Positions 18,683 to 29,279 of a stretch of DNA of 64,000 nucleotides are shown here, in pieces. Made by a program: the position numbers and the translations under genes. Source of the stretch: Saprospiraceae bacterium (GTDB lineage Bacteria > Bacteroidota > Bacteroidia > Chitinophagales > Saprospiraceae); assembly GCA_016716335.1 (NCBI GenBank), contig JADJWN010000009.1, forward strand, positions 62,001 through 126,000. The letters run 5' to 3'. Within the stretch, counting starts at the first letter, position 1; each line of letters opens with the position of its first letter. Below the pieces are notes generated by a model. It did not search any database. It saw only the letters and a list, made by a program, of their open reading frames with translations, and was not told the DNA's origin.

Positions 18683-21080
18683 ATGAATAAAAGAATAAAA
18701 AAGGCTGCCGTCATCGGTTCAGGTGTGATGGGCTCAGGGATAGCGTGTCATCTTGCCAATGCCGGCCTGCAGGTACTCATGCTCGATATAGTGCCCTTCG
18801 ACTTGTCTGATAAGGAAAAAACAGATAAAAATGCCCGGAACAGAATTGTAAACACAGCCTTGTCCAATGCTTTAAAATCCAAACCTGCTCCTCTGTATGA
18901 TGTGAAGTTTGCCGATCGTATCAGTACCGGCAATTTTGAAGATGACTTTCCGGCCATCCGGGATTGTGATTGGGTTATAGAAGTAGTAGTGGAAAGACTG
19001 GATATCAAGCAACAGATTCTGGAAAAGGTGGACAAATTCAGAAAACCGGGCTCCTTAGTCACTACCAACACTTCGGGCATTCCCATTCATCAGCTGGCAG
19101 AAGGCAGATCAGAAGATTTCAGCAAGCATTTCTGTGGTACTCATTTTTTCAATCCTGCCAGATATATGGCATTGCTGGAGATTATTCCACATGTAGGTAC
19201 TGACCCGGATATTGTACATTTCTGGATGCAGTATGGAGCAGACTATCTGGGAAAAAAGACAGTACTCTGCAAAGATACTCCCGCATTTATCGCCAACAGA
19301 ATCGGCTTTTTTACAGGCAACAAGGTGGGAGAGCTCACCCTTAAATATCAACTGAGTATCGAAGAAGTAGATAAAATCACCGGTGAAACTATAGGGTGGC
19401 CGAATACCGGCAGTTACAGGCTCCTCGATCTGGTAGGACTGGATACTTCCGTAAAAGTGACCAAAGGTGTCATTGCCAACTGTCCTGAGGATGAATATGT
19501 ACAGAAAATCAAAGACCTGCCGATACCCAAAGCTACCCAGTTTCTGCTCGACAATCAATTTCTGGGCGATAAGTCCGGGCAGGGATTTTACAAAAAAACC
19601 GACCAGAGAGATGAAAAAGGCAACAGGATAATCCTTGCGCTGGACCTGAATACTCTGGAGTATAAACCTGCTGCCAAACCCATGATTCCAGTGGTGGGAA
19701 TCGCCAAAAAAGTGGAAATCATGGACAAGAGGCTCAGGGATATGATGGCTTCTGATGAAAAAAGCGGATGGTTTGTCAGAGATTTGTTTGCGGGATTATT
19801 TGCCTACATTGCCAATCGGGTGCCTGAAATCAGCGATAACATCTATAGTCTGGATGATGCCATGAAAGCAGGATATGCCTGGAGTTACGGTCCCTTCGAA
19901 TACTGGGATATGTACGGGGTAGAAGCCGCAGTACAACTGGCCGAAAGCCTCGGAGAATCAATACCTCTGTGGATAAGGAAATGCTGGCCTCAGGATTCCG
20001 GACATTTTACACTGTGGAAAACGGTCAGAAAAATACTATGACCTGCACAGCAAATCCTACAAAAGCATACCCGGCACAGAAAAACTCATACATCTCGACA
20101 ATTTCAGAAAAAACTCCCCTGTATATAAAAATACCAGATGCATCCTGCATGATATAGGAGACGGAGTGTTGTGCTTTGAATTTACCACCAAGTCCAATGC
20201 CATAGGAGAAGGTATAGGGATGGGCATGATGGAGGCTCTGCAGATTGCTCAAAACGGGGATTGGGCTGGAATAGTCATCGGTAACAATGCTAAAAACTTC
20301 TCTGTGGGGGCCAATCTCATGGGTGTGGCTATGGTGGCCATGCAGAAGGATTTCAAAAAGCTGGAAGAAATGGTGAATGGCTTTCAGCAGATCAATATGG
20401 CCATGAGATATGCTCCGGTACCTGTCGTCACTGCCACGCAGGGATATGTATTCGGCGGAGGTTGCGAAATGCTCATGCATACGGATGCAGCAGTATGTCA
20501 CGCTGAGTCTTATATTGGCCTGGTAGAGGTAGGTGTGGGATTGATACCGGGAGGAGGAGGCACCAAAGAATTTGCTAAAAGAGCTTCTGATTCCTTTTTT
20601 GACGGTGACGTACAGATCCCCACTCTGGTAGAAAAACTGAAAGTGATAGCCACTGCAACGGTTGCTACCTCAGCCTATGAGGCTTACAATCACGGGTATC
20701 TGCTCAAAGACAGGGACAGCGTAGAGATCAATCTGTCCAAACTGCTTTCGACGGCCAAGGAAAAAGTACTCGAACTGGCCAAACATTATACTACTCCGAT
20801 ACCCAAACCAGTCACTGTGCTGGGTCGGGGAGGATTAGGCACACTTTACACTGCCATCAATGAATTTTACCTCGGCAAATACATGAGTGAATATGATGTA
20901 GAGATAGCCCGTAAAATCGCCTATGTACTCTGTGGCGGAGACCTCACCGGGCAGCAGACAGTATCAGAACAGTATCTGCTGGATATAGAAAGAGAAGCTT
21001 TCCTGCAACTTCTGGGCAATCAGAAGACGCTGGACAGAATTCAGTATTTATTGATGAACAACAAACCACTCCGCAATTAA
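18683..21080 (+). CDS. 3-hydroxyacyl-CoA dehydrogenase/enoyl-CoA hydratase fusion, two frameshifts
   Basis: The reconstructed protein is 799 residues: an NAD-binding Rossmann domain (AAVIGSGVMGSGIACHLANAG at the start), the hydroxyacyl-CoA dehydrogenase C-terminal domains (HFFNPARYM with catalytic His, then FIANRIGFF, to ~450), and a C-terminal crotonase domain (SVGANL, GGGCEM, and the acidic GLVEVGVGLIPGGGG). It performs the hydration and oxidation steps of beta-oxidation. The frame moves at 19975-19976 and again in the A run 20029-20033. Restoring one A at each gives an uninterrupted 800 codons, and the bridging peptide (KEMLASGFRTFYTVENG, then YYDLHSKSYKS) is family-like. The start is the ATG at 18683. 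It is followed by the thiolase 29 bp later, forming a beta-oxidation operon. Confidence 0.88.
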
Positions 21081-21109
21081 TTCATTACACCAAATTAACC
21101 CGTAAATTC

Positions 21110-22279
21110 ATGGAAGCATATATAGTAAAAGGATACAGATCAGCTGTCGGCAAAGCCAAAAAAGGTGGTTTTAAAAATTACCGTTCGGATGATCTGGCAG
21201 TAGATATACTCACCCATCTGGTCAGTCAGATACCGGGATTAGATCCAAAGGAGGTAGATGATGTAATCGTAGGATGTGCCAATCCTGAAGGCGAACAGGG
21301 ACTTCAGGTCGGCAGGCTGATTGCAGCCCGTGCTTTGGGTCAGGAAGTACCCGGTATTACCATCAACCGGTATTGTGCATCCGGTCTTGAAGCCATTGCT
21401 ATGGCTACTGCCAAAATCAGGGCAGGCATGGGTCATTGCTTTATAGCAGGCGGCACGGAGAGTATGTCACTCTTGCCTATGACCGGCTACAAGCTTGCTC
21501 CGAGCTACAAAGCCAGCTTAGACAATATCAATTATCACGTCAGCATGGGTCATACTGCTGAGGCAGTGGCTGAAAAATATCAAATAAGCCGGGAGCAGTC
21601 AGATGCTTTTTCTGTAAGATCGCATGCACTTGCAGCCGCTGCCATCAGTGCAGGTAAATTCAAAGATGAAATTGTGCCCGTCACGGTTACGGAGATATAT
21701 GTCGAGAATGATAAAAGAGTGGAAAAATCCTACGTAGTAGATACAGACGAAGGTGTGAGAGCCGATACCACAATGGAAGCATTGGCAAGGCTTAAACCTG
21801 CTTTCAAACTGAATGGAGTCGTCACCGCCGGAAATGCCTCACAGACCTCTGACGGAGCTGCTTTTGTAGTAGTGATGAGTGAAGAAATGGTCAAAAGACT
21901 GAATCTGAAACCTGAAGCAAGATTGGTATCCTGCTCGGTAGGTGGAGTGGATCCGCTATATATGGGAATAGGTCCTGTGGTCTCTATACCCAAAGCATTG
22001 AGTCAGGCAGGAATGAAACTCGATGATATACAGCTGATAGAACTCAATGAAGCCTTTGCTCCACAGGCACTTGCCGTAATACAGGAGGCAGGTCTCAATC
22101 CGGATATTGTCAATGTCAACGGAGGAGCAATTGCCCTGGGCCATCCGCTGGGATGTACCGGTGCCAAACTTACCATTCAGATCATAAACGAGCTAAAAAG
22201 AAGAAAGCAGAAATACGGAATGGTCACCGCCTGTGTCGGAGGTGGGCAGGGTATCGCAGGTATCATTGAGGTATTATAG
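21110..22279 (+). CDS. acetyl-CoA acyltransferase (thiolase)
   Basis: This is a 389-residue thiolase that splits 3-ketoacyl-CoA with CoA, the last beta-oxidation step. The acylated nucleophile is the Cys in NRYCASGLEA (~88), the two other catalytic residues are the His in GGAIALGHPLG and the Cys in VTACVGGGQG, and the GGTESMS loop is present. Length is normal. It lies 29 bp after the dehydrogenase/hydratase gene on the same strand, so both belong to one beta-oxidation operon (FadA-like role). No terminator is clear; a 7-bp hairpin at 22376-22393 without T tract lies in the 271 bp that follow. Confidence 0.92.
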   Translation: MEAYIVKGYRSAVGKAKKGGFKNYRSDDLAVDILTHLVSQIPGLDPKEVDDVIVGCANPEGEQGLQVGRLIAARALGQEVPGITINRYCASGLEAIAMATAKIRAGMGHCFIAGGTESMSLLPMTGYKLAPSYKASLDNINYHVSMGHTAEAVAEKYQISREQSDAFSVRSHALAAAAISAGKFKDEIVPVTVTEIYVENDKRVEKSYVVDTDEGVRADTTMEALARLKPAFKLNGVVTAGNASQTSDGAAFVVVMSEEMVKRLNLKPEARLVSCSVGGVDPLYMGIGPVVSIPKALSQAGMKLDDIQLIELNEAFAPQALAVIQEAGLNPDIVNVNGGAIALGHPLGCTGAKLTIQIINELKRRKQKYGMVTACVGGGQGIAGIIEVL

Positions 22280-22550
22280 GATTTACACTTCAGTCAGCCT
22301 ACCGGGATTTTAATCCTTTTGGACAGTTCAGCCGGAATATTTTATTGTTTCAATTCTTATTTAAGAATGGCATGAAGAAGTGTGCCCACTTCTGATTGGC
22401 TTTACAATAATGACCCGTATCGGGATTTTTAACCTAACCCTATGGTTTGAATCCGGAAGTATGGCAGAATCAAACAATGGGCAAGTACAGGCTATATCCC
22501 GGATATAACCAGATACATCCCATACAGTACCGTCATTTCCTCGTCTGCGA

Positions 22551-25500
22551 CTACTTTATCTCTCTGATTTTTATATTTCTGTACCACACCTTATCACCGT
22601 GATCCTGCAGGGCTATATGTCCCTTCCTTGCTAATCCGAAGCCGGGCATATCCTTAAATTTACTGGCAGCTACCATCTTTTTCCAGGCATCCGTGTGCAT
22701 TTCAAAACTCACCACATTGTATCCGTTGAGCCAGAAGTCCACTTTGCCGTTTACTGACCGGATTCTTGCTTCATTCCATTCGCCGGCAGGTTTAACAGTG
22801 GATACACTGGTTTCTATCATATCATACAGATCCCCAGCTCTGTGCGTACGGATTCGTGCATCCGGATGGCAGGCATTGTCCAGCACCTGCATCTCCGGTC
22901 CGGTCTGCCATACATAGTCATACTGATCGCTTTCCACTACATTGAATATAATACCGCTATTGCCACAATTGGATATTTTCCATTCCAGCGACAATTCATA
23001 GTTCTCATACTCTTTGTCTGTAATGATATCTCCGCCATCCGGTGCCTGCCAGCCTCCCCTGGCATCCGGGCGGGCATCCAGATGAATGGCTTCCTGATCT
23101 ATTATCCAGCTTTTACCGATCGTTTGTTTTCGGAAATTTCGCCAACCGTTCAGTGTTTTTCCATCAAAGAGCAATACCCAGCCTGCCGCCTTTTCCTGGT
23201 CTGTGAGTGTATTGTTGGCAAAAGTGTAAGGTGATTTTTTGGACACACCCATATTGTTGGCAGGAATGCGGTTCATCGTGTACCATGCCTCCGTGGAGCG
23301 TACCGCATTGCCGGATTCACTGATGAAGTGTTTCTTCAGGTGGATATATACCACATGCCCGGGCTTCATACCTTTCAATTCAAGGAAGACTTTTTTTCTG
23401 TCATCCGAGACTGTCGAAGATACTATGTCCAGCTTGCGTTCATCCAGCTTTGGACCCCCGTATTCCTCTGTTGGTTTATAATACCATTGTTTGACTTCAA
23501 AATGTGCAGGATTCCAGCCGTCTGTACCCTGCAATGGTTCAGTAAATTCTATTTCTACACCATTGGTTTTGGCTCTCACGGCCAGCATTTCAAAAGTACT
23601 CTTGCCATTGTACTTCAATCTCTGCAGTCCGTAATGGAGTTTGCCGCTCTGTCCCCAGTTGCCAGGATTACCGATGCCTCCGATGTAAAGGTCTCCTCCC
23701 GGTCCCCAGCAAAGCCGGTTTACTCCGGCCTCCAGCCCCTGAATGAAGCGGAAAACGCATCCCTGCAATTCTCCATCCACTTCTTCTACGAAAACTCTTT
23801 TTACGCCTCCATGCGTCACCTCTCCGTGGATCATCTGACCCTTGTAAGGACCCAAATCTATATAAGATGGCGTGCTGGGAGAATTTCCGATTTCATCCTG
23901 TGGCAACCATACCAGCGGTGCTTTCTCCTTCATATCCCTGGTGCCTTCCGGATCCACTGACCTTGACCCAAACCATGCCCCCGGCGTCACATGGACGATT
24001 TTGGAAGATGGCAACCAATCTCCCTGATTGTCTGCAACAAAAAGCTCTCCTTTGTATCCCAGTCCTATGCCATTCGGAGTACGCAATCCTGAAGCGATAA
24101 ACTCTACCTCACCGGTGTTTTTGTTGACTTTGATTACTTTGCCGCGATCTTTGATCTGGGGCTGTGTGCTGGCTCCTCCAGGATTGATGGCCGTAGCAAG
24201 AGTAGCATAAAAATAGCCGTCTTTATACTCCAGCCCGAATCCAAACTCATGGAAATTGGCCGATACTTCCCAGTCATTTGCCAACGTCTGGTATTCATCA
24301 ATGATATCATCTTTATCGGTATCTATGAGCCGGGTCATCTCCTGCTTCTGCATGACATAAATGGTGTCATTGACCACTTTCAGTCCGAGTGGCTCCGCCA
24401 GCCCGAATGCTATACGTTTTACCGACATTTTTGTACTGTCCCCTGTCTGTACTCCGTCAATTACATATACGGCACCTGAAGGATCCCAGGTACTTACTAC
24501 CAGTCTCCCGTCGGAAAGAAAATCCATACCTCCCACCTTGGGCTCAAAACTGTTGGGACGTGCCGGATATAGATCAAAGGAAGGATGTACGTCCACTAAT
24601 GGGTACATATCTCCCGGTATTTTGGATACGGCAGCCATAGGCAGGGTAAGATTGCCCAATACCGATTGCATACTTCTGGTATGGGCTATATTGAACGGGG
24701 ATATGACTTCAAAGTCCTTTTTGCCCGGTTTTTTCCAGTTGAGCGACAGGAATTTTCCACCTCCTCCCTGAAAGTACTCCATCCTGAACGGATAATACCC
24801 TTTTTCCAGAGCCAGGGTCATTTCCTTATAATCTGCCCCATGCAGGCCGTCATTATCCAGTATTTTCTGTCCGGAAAAATACAGGGCCGAACCATCATCA
24901 CTCCATATCTGCAATGTGTAGGCACCGGCGGTATCTATCTTCAGGTATCCTTCGGCAACGAGCATAAAATTATCGCTGAGTTCCTTGAAGTCATTGCCCG
25001 AAAGGTTATCAAAATTGGCCATTACCCCTGCATATTTTGCAGTACCGGCTTTTACTTTGGGCAGATTTTTGACTCCTGCGGGTATCATATAGACACTCAC
25101 TACACTACCGGGTATCATATCCTTGTCTTCTACATCTCCGGCCGGCTGAAAGTCTGCCTTCAAAGCAGCAGTGGTTTGTGCAAGATTACTGTCATCATCC
25201 AGATCCAGAATGTATTTCACCATTTTTTCAATGTCTTCATCAGGAAGGTCAGGATGAGGAGTCATCATCTGATTACCCCATATTCCGGAGCCTCCCTTCT
25301 TGACTTTGGAGGCTAATAAAGCAACATTTTCAGGAGTATTGGCATATTTTTGGGCTATTGCAGTGTAGGACGGGCCTACCGTCATCCGGGTTTTGTTGTG
25401 ACAGGTTTTACAGTCGCTCTTTGCGATCAGTCTGAGTCCTTCCGGGATAGCGCCGCCTTCGGCTTCCTCTTCCTCCTCGCCGGCTACGGAGTTTTTGTTG

Positions 25501-26231
25501 GTTATGGTGGGATTGTTCAGCAGGGTTACCTTAAGTTCGGTAGTGGCATTGTTTTTCAGTATCAGAGCAAAATCCACATTGAGACTGTTTATTTTGTCCA
25601 GCTGTACTTCTTCTTTATTGGAAATCTCCAGACTGCCATCGGTAGTAATATTGCTTTCAGAGACTATGGAAGATAAATTTCCACTCAATGTCACCTTATA
25701 ACCTTCGGGTACATTCTCCGTGGTAAAATATCTTTCGAACACAGGCTGGCCTGACGCAGAGGTACCTGCCTCCACTCTTTCATAGATTCTGACCGGTTTT
25801 TGGAAGTCAGAGCATTCCAGTGCATACATCAGCTCTACCTGACCTTTGACAAATCTGTGCCCTTTATAATGAAAACTGCAATCCTTCACTTTGCCATCGG
25901 CACCGTTGACAGTCCAGGGTTTGTCAATTTTATTCTCAATATAGGCATCTCCGATGGTAATAGGCTGCGGACCATGCGCCGTAGTATATACTGCACCGTC
26001 AAAAAGTACGGTACCTTTCCATGCTTTGTACAAGGCTCCGGTTTGTGTGGAATAGGATGCCCAGAGCTTGTCTGACAAAGCCAGAGTAATCATACGGGGC
26101 TTCAGATCCAGGACGGACCGGAATACCCAATAATCCAGGGGACGGGCGGAAGAGACATTTTTTTCTTTTTTACAGGCTGCAATCATCAGTATTACGACTG
26201 CTGCCAGACAGAGACCGGAGATCCGTTTCAT
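22551..26231 (-). CDS. multidomain lipoprotein: cytochrome c, PA14, sorbosone dehydrogenase-like, DUF1080
   Basis: This 1226-residue exported protein has a lipoprotein signal (lipobox MIAAC, Cys20). In order it has: an N-terminal all-beta domain; an acidic hinge (EEEEEAEGG, ~252-260); a c-type heme site CKTCH (~274-278) with Met in GNQMMTPHPDL as likely axial ligand; a PA14-type domain (~385-505); a glucose/sorbosone dehydrogenase-like beta-propeller (~540-880); an Ig-like stretch; and a DUF1080 (3-keto-disaccharide hydrolase/LamG-like) domain (~1010-1226) opening with WVLLFDGKTLNGW. It probably oxidises or cleaves a carbohydrate at the cell surface and passes electrons through the heme. Related fusions occur in Bacteroidota and Planctomycetes. 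It is monocistronic, convergent with the thiolase. Confidence 0.85.
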   Translation of the reverse strand: MKRISGLCLAAVVILMIAACKKEKNVSSARPLDYWVFRSVLDLKPRMITLALSDKLWASYSTQTGALYKAWKGTVLFDGAVYTTAHGPQPITIGDAYIENKIDKPWTVNGADGKVKDCSFHYKGHRFVKGQVELMYALECSDFQKPVRIYERVEAGTSASGQPVFERYFTTENVPEGYKVTLSGNLSSIVSESNITTDGSLEISNKEEVQLDKINSLNVDFALILKNNATTELKVTLLNNPTITNKNSVAGEEEEEAEGGAIPEGLRLIAKSDCKTCHNKTRMTVGPSYTAIAQKYANTPENVALLASKVKKGGSGIWGNQMMTPHPDLPDEDIEKMVKYILDLDDDSNLAQTTAALKADFQPAGDVEDKDMIPGSVVSVYMIPAGVKNLPKVKAGTAKYAGVMANFDNLSGNDFKELSDNFMLVAEGYLKIDTAGAYTLQIWSDDGSALYFSGQKILDNDGLHGADYKEMTLALEKGYYPFRMEYFQGGGGKFLSLNWKKPGKKDFEVISPFNIAHTRSMQSVLGNLTLPMAAVSKIPGDMYPLVDVHPSFDLYPARPNSFEPKVGGMDFLSDGRLVVSTWDPSGAVYVIDGVQTGDSTKMSVKRIAFGLAEPLGLKVVNDTIYVMQKQEMTRLIDTDKDDIIDEYQTLANDWEVSANFHEFGFGLEYKDGYFYATLATAINPGGASTQPQIKDRGKVIKVNKNTGEVEFIASGLRTPNGIGLGYKGELFVADNQGDWLPSSKIVHVTPGAWFGSRSVDPEGTRDMKEKAPLVWLPQDEIGNSPSTPSYIDLGPYKGQMIHGEVTHGGVKRVFVEEVDGELQGCVFRFIQGLEAGVNRLCWGPGGDLYIGGIGNPGNWGQSGKLHYGLQRLKYNGKSTFEMLAVRAKTNGVEIEFTEPLQGTDGWNPAHFEVKQWYYKPTEEYGGPKLDERKLDIVSSTVSDDRKKVFLELKGMKPGHVVYIHLKKHFISESGNAVRSTEAWYTMNRIPANNMGVSKKSPYTFANNTLTDQEKAAGWVLLFDGKTLNGWRNFRKQTIGKSWIIDQEAIHLDARPDARGGWQAPDGGDIITDKEYENYELSLEWKISNCGNSGIIFNVVESDQYDYVWQTGPEMQVLDNACHPDARIRTHRAGDLYDMIETSVSTVKPAGEWNEARIRSVNGKVDFWLNGYNVVSFEMHTDAWKKMVAASKFKDMPGFGLARKGHIALQDHGDKVWYRNIKIREIK

Positions 26232-26409
26232 GAAAATATGGCTTTTGATTTAAAAGCCGAAAGTAAGCATTGATTTGAATTTTTTCAGCAAGAATTTCAT
26301 TTTCTTTACATTCACAAATCAGTTTTAAAAATCAGGGGCCGCCGGATGTTTTCTATCAAACCTCGCTGAGGAATTTATTGCATTAAATATTGTAAAAATC
26401 AGAACACGT

Positions 26410-27162
26410 TTGAGATACATTTATACAGGAAAATACACCATCAGAGTACAGGAAATAGACCATAACAAAAGGGTACAGATTCCGGAGCTCGTCCGTATCA
26501 TGCAGGATGCATCCATGCAGCATACGTTGCAGCTGAAAGCTTCAGTTTGGGATCTTGAAGCTGAAAAGCTTTCGTGGGTATTGGTAAAAAAACATTTCAG
26601 ATTCTTCCGATTACCAGGCTGGGGAACAGAAATCATAGTGGAAACCTATACATCGGGTATGGATAAGGTATTGACATTCCGGGATTATATTGTCAGGGAT
26701 GCACAGGGTAATCTCCTTGCTCAGGCCTCCTCCGCCTGGCTACTGATGCATACAGAACAAAGAAAAATCATGCGCATTCCCGAAAGGTTTATCCCCATTA
26801 TCAGTGATGATACTGATGCTTTGCCCAGGCCTTTCGATAAGATTATCATTCCTGATCATCCACCGGTCATTTCCCGGGATTACAGGATATCCTATTTCCA
26901 TCTGGATTGGAACGGTCACAGCAATAATGTACATATTTTACGATTTGTACTCGAGACCATGCCTGATGAGCTGTTATTCCATTACCGGCTGTGCGAAATG
27001 GGAATTTATTTCAAGCAGGAAAGTGTGCTGCATGACGAACTGGAAGTACAAAGTATCAGAGATGAAAATTCTCCGTTACAATACTTTCACAAAGTCGTCA
27101 GAAAAAAAGATTTCATGCCTGTAGCTACTGCTTTCACAAGCTGGGAAAAATACCCTGGTTGA
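26410..27162 (+). CDS. acyl-ACP thioesterase family protein
   Basis: This 250-residue double-hotdog protein belongs to the acyl-[acyl-carrier-protein] thioesterase family (FatA/FatB-like bacterial form), which releases fatty acids from ACP. The first hotdog has IRVQEIDHNKRVQIPELVRIMQDAS and WVLVKKHFRFFRLPGWGTEI; the second has RISYFHLDWNGHSNNVHILRF, where Asp, Asn and His form the catalytic set. No ATG fits the frame at the right place. The TTG at 26410, just before the conserved RYIYTGKYTIR strand, is taken as start. It stands alone between a divergent lipoprotein gene and radA. Confidence 0.85.
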   Translation: MRYIYTGKYTIRVQEIDHNKRVQIPELVRIMQDASMQHTLQLKASVWDLEAEKLSWVLVKKHFRFFRLPGWGTEIIVETYTSGMDKVLTFRDYIVRDAQGNLLAQASSAWLLMHTEQRKIMRIPERFIPIISDDTDALPRPFDKIIIPDHPPVISRDYRISYFHLDWNGHSNNVHILRFVLETMPDELLFHYRLCEMGIYFKQESVLHDELEVQSIRDENSPLQYFHKVVRKKDFMPVATAFTSWEKYPG

Positions 27163-27298
27163 TGATGGGGTTTTGATTACGTCAGAGGGTCGGGCAAATT
27201 ATTGTCCAAAATAATATTCAGCAGTCCAAAAAGGCGAGGGCGCATACCCGAAGGCATACAACCCCCGCCAAACCCCAAAAAACCAATTGAAAACAATG

Positions 27299-27306
27299 TA
27301 TCTTTG
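27299..27306 (+). promoter_or_regulatory. TAnnTTTG -7 box upstream of radA
   Basis: TATCTTTG matches the consensus about 100 bp before the TTG start of radA. No -33 box at normal spacing is seen. The rest of the 246-bp gap (27163-27408) contains no gene. Confidence 0.35.
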
Positions 27307-27408
27307 ACCTCACTTTTGAGATGCTGATTGTTTTATTTTCGTCCATTAAGACGAACAGCGTACAAATAGTCACACCTCTTTATACAAGAATTCTTAAAAA
27401 ATCCGGAG

Positions 27409-28779
27409 TTGGCAAAAGTCAGAACAGCTTTTTTCTGCAAGAACTGTGGCGCTGAAAGTGCCAAGTGGCTCGGCAAGTGCCCCGCTTGCGGCGAATGGAA
27501 CACTTATGTGGAGGAGGTGATTGAAAAGTCTTCTGCCACCGGTGTACCAAAGATGGCCGGAGATCAGCCGAGACAAAAACCACAGATAAAAAACCTGACT
27601 GAGGTGACTGTCCTCACTTCATTCCGGATCCGTACAGGAGATGGTGAGCTGGATCGGGTATTGGGTGGAGGTATTGTACCGGGATCGCTCATACTTGTTG
27701 GCGGTCAGCCCGGTATCGGCAAATCCACGCTGCTGCTGCAGTTTGCACTGAAACAGAAAAGAAAAATACTCTATGTATCCGGTGAAGAAAGTGAGGAACA
27801 AATCAAACTCCGGGCAGACAGAGTGGGAATCCAGAATGACCAGTGCTTTGTGTACACTGAGACCAACGTGGCCACTATACTGCATGAGGCGGCAAGACTA
27901 CAGCCGGAAGTCATGATTATTGATTCCATCCAGACCATCACCACACCCTATATAGACAGTACTTCCGGCAGCATATCGCAGGTACGTGAATGCGCAGGGG
28001 AGTTGCAGCGTTTTGCCAAAGAAAGCAATATTCCGGTGATCATTATCGGTCATATCACCAAAGAGGGTGGTATAGCAGGACCCAAATTGCTCGAGCACAT
28101 TGTCGATGTGGTGCTCCAGTTTGAGGGAGACCAGCACTATGCCTACCGGATCATCCGCACCCTGAAAAACCGTTTTGGCTCCACCGATGAGATAGGTATT
28201 TATGCCATGGATATGCAGGGGCTCAGAGAAGTAAGCAATCCCTCAGAACTTCTGATATCTCCCAATGCAGATAATCTGAGTGGTAGTACCATTGCTGCTT
28301 CGCTGGAGGGATTGCGACCTCTGCTGATTGAAACCCAGGCCTTGGTCAGTCCGTCAGTTTATGGCACAGCACAGAGATCTGCGACAGGTTTTGACCTGAG
28401 AAGGTTATCCATGCTTCTGGCAGTACTGGAAAAAAGATGCGGCCTTCCTTTTGGTCAGCATGATGTATTTCTCAATATTGCCGGAGGCATACGGGTATCT
28501 GATCCTGCCATAGACCTTGCGGTGGTGAGTGCTCTGATCTCATCGATAGAGAATATCCCGGTAGCGAGAAATATCTGTTTTGCCGGGGAAGTGGGACTGT
28601 CGGGTGAAATAAGACCTGCCTCGAGAGTTGAACAACGCATTGCAGAAGCGGCAAGACTTGGTTTTACTACAATTTATATCCCTGAATTCAAATCCGAAAT
28701 GGTTAAATTGAATCAAAGTAAGACAGAGATAAAAACACTTTCGAAAATCGATGATTTATTGAGAGAAATATTTGCCTGA
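27409..28779 (+). CDS. radA: DNA repair protein RadA
   Basis: This 456-residue branch-migration ATPase, a RecA paralogue, aids recombination repair. It has a C4 zinc finger (Cys10, 13, 24, 27), a Walker A GGQPGIGKST (~98-107), a Walker B VMIIDSIQT, the RadA signature KNRFGSTDEIG and a C-terminal Lon-protease-like domain (IAGGIRVSDPAIDLAV). Length and order are normal. The start is a TTG at 27409, immediately followed by the family's AKxRTAFFCKNCG. Its stop touches the start of the DCC gene, so these two are co-transcribed. Confidence 0.95.
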   Translation: MAKVRTAFFCKNCGAESAKWLGKCPACGEWNTYVEEVIEKSSATGVPKMAGDQPRQKPQIKNLTEVTVLTSFRIRTGDGELDRVLGGGIVPGSLILVGGQPGIGKSTLLLQFALKQKRKILYVSGEESEEQIKLRADRVGIQNDQCFVYTETNVATILHEAARLQPEVMIIDSIQTITTPYIDSTSGSISQVRECAGELQRFAKESNIPVIIIGHITKEGGIAGPKLLEHIVDVVLQFEGDQHYAYRIIRTLKNRFGSTDEIGIYAMDMQGLREVSNPSELLISPNADNLSGSTIAASLEGLRPLLIETQALVSPSVYGTAQRSATGFDLRRLSMLLAVLEKRCGLPFGQHDVFLNIAGGIRVSDPAIDLAVVSALISSIENIPVARNICFAGEVGLSGEIRPASRVEQRIAEAARLGFTTIYIPEFKSEMVKLNQSKTEIKTLSKIDDLLREIFA

Positions 28780-29169
28780 ATGCAACATCCGGCTATTGAT
28801 ACCCACTCTGCTCCCGTGGTATTCTATGATGGATACTGCAAACTCTGTGAAAGGTCTGTTGGTGTCCTGAAGCATTTTGATGCTGACAGGAGGCTGAAGT
28901 TTATTCCCATCCAATCCATTGAAGCAGCCCCTTATCTTCAGGCTTTGCAGGATTATCCTGACAGTGTGCTGCTGTACTCTGAGGGAAAATGGTACAGCAA
29001 ATCTGATGCAGTACTCAAAACAGCAGCACTGGCAGGAGGCAAATTGAAACTTTTGCTTGTCCTGTATATCCTGCCTAAATTTGTGAGAGACTATATGTAC
29101 GACCTGATAGCTGTCCGACGGTACCGTTGGTTTGGAAAAAAAGACAGCTGTGATGTATGTGCGGATTAG
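28780..29169 (+). CDS. DCC-family thiol-disulfide oxidoreductase-like protein (DUF393)
   Basis: This 129-residue protein has the family-defining motif DGYCKLCERSV near the N-terminus (D-G-x-C-x-x-C, residues ~14-19), followed by the usual FIPIQS stretch. A hydrophobic LLLVLYILPKFVRDYMYD and YRWFGKKDSCDVC end complete the domain. DCC proteins have a thioredoxin-like fold with a presumed redox role, unproven in most cases. The ATG directly follows the radA stop codon with no gap, so translation is probably coupled. Confidence 0.88.
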   Translation: MQHPAIDTHSAPVVFYDGYCKLCERSVGVLKHFDADRRLKFIPIQSIEAAPYLQALQDYPDSVLLYSEGKWYSKSDAVLKTAALAGGKLKLLLVLYILPKFVRDYMYDLIAVRRYRWFGKKDSCDVCAD

Positions 29170-29279
29170 ATCAGGATTTTAATAGAAGATATCAAAGGGC
29201 TTGCTTAAAAAAGGGTGTAGCTGATAATTTGGCGTAAATTGAGTACCTTTACCACTGAATCAATATTACTACATCTGTC

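Noticed and set aside
19960..20045. Programmed ribosomal frameshift in the hydratase fusion
   Set aside because: Two separate shifts are needed within 60 bp, neither site is a classic slippery heptamer with a following structure, and single missing A residues explain both. The family has one continuous frame.
22842..25701. Plus-strand reading frames across the 1226-residue lipoprotein gene
   Set aside because: They run antisense to a long conserved coding sequence, have no family likeness and show typical shadow composition.
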